From: Bacteroidota bacterium
Lineage (GTDB): Bacteria > Bacteroidota > Bacteroidia > B-17B0 > Aurantibacillaceae
NCBI GenBank assembly: GCA_023433205.1
Contig: JAEZDS010000190.1
Span: forward strand, 1-5,366
DNA length: 5,366 nucleotides
Direction of reading: 5' to 3'
The first letter of the stretch is position 1. The number at the start of each line of letters is the position of its first letter. The position numbers and the translations under genes are program-made. Of the stretch, positions 5,332 through 5,366 are shown piece after piece. The notes under the pieces were generated by a model that did no database searches, was not told the origin of the DNA, and saw nothing but the letters and a program-made list of their open reading frames with translations.

Positions 5332-5366
5332 TGCCCACTGCCCACTTTGCCCACTGCCCACTGCCC
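5332..5366. repeat. TGCCCAC heptamer tandem repeat, cut by the window edge
   Basis: TGCCCAC occurs at 5332-5338, 5339-5345, 5348-5354 and 5355-5361, with a partial copy at 5362-5366; two extra T bases (5346-5347) interrupt the register. It starts five bases after the dioxygenase stop codon, so it may lie in the 3' untranslated region. Arrays of this kind are often seen between genes in Bacteroidota genomes, with no agreed role. Neither strand offers a hairpin, so it does not resemble a terminator. Confidence 0.88.

Overview
The window looks like chromosomal DNA from a member of the Bacteroidota, probably of the Chitinophagaceae/Sphingobacteriales type. The strongest evidence is the C-terminus of the last protein, which is a type A type IX secretion (T9SS) sorting domain, a device confined to this phylum. 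Three further traits agree: a Bacteroidota-style promoter (TTTG, 20 nt, TTACTTTG), A-rich leaders without Shine-Dalgarno sequences, and intergenic spacers full of short degenerate repeats. The genus is inferred from general resemblance only.

Layout. Positions 1-395 hold no convincing gene. They contain a composite repeat array (1-142), one inverted relative of the heptamer repeat found at the right end (157-166), four TTAGTATTT words (207-326), and a promoter with a possible operator (345-376). Positions 396-4245 hold six same-strand genes with gaps of 4 to 48 nt or a 17-nt overlap and no visible internal terminator, so they are probably one operon. They encode a six-helix membrane protein, a small winged-helix regulator (PF13601/HTH_34 type), two conserved membrane proteins of unknown function, a 112-aa three-helix protein, and a 419-aa polytopic protein that resembles DUF4153. 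A 137-nt spacer with a weaker promoter follows. Next is a monocistronic gene (4383-5327) for an exported intradiol ring-cleavage dioxygenase with a twin-arginine motif and a T9SS sorting domain. The last 35 bases are a TGCCCAC tandem repeat that runs off the edge.

How it may work together. The regulator is the only clear soluble protein among the first six genes; the other five are membrane proteins. An inverted repeat sits between the two promoter elements of the operon, where a bound repressor would block transcription. The simplest reading is a self-regulated inner-membrane module of unknown purpose. The dioxygenase appears to be a separate unit that places an iron-dependent aromatic-ring-opening enzyme on the cell surface or outside the cell. 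No mobile element gene, tRNA, rRNA or CRISPR array was seen.
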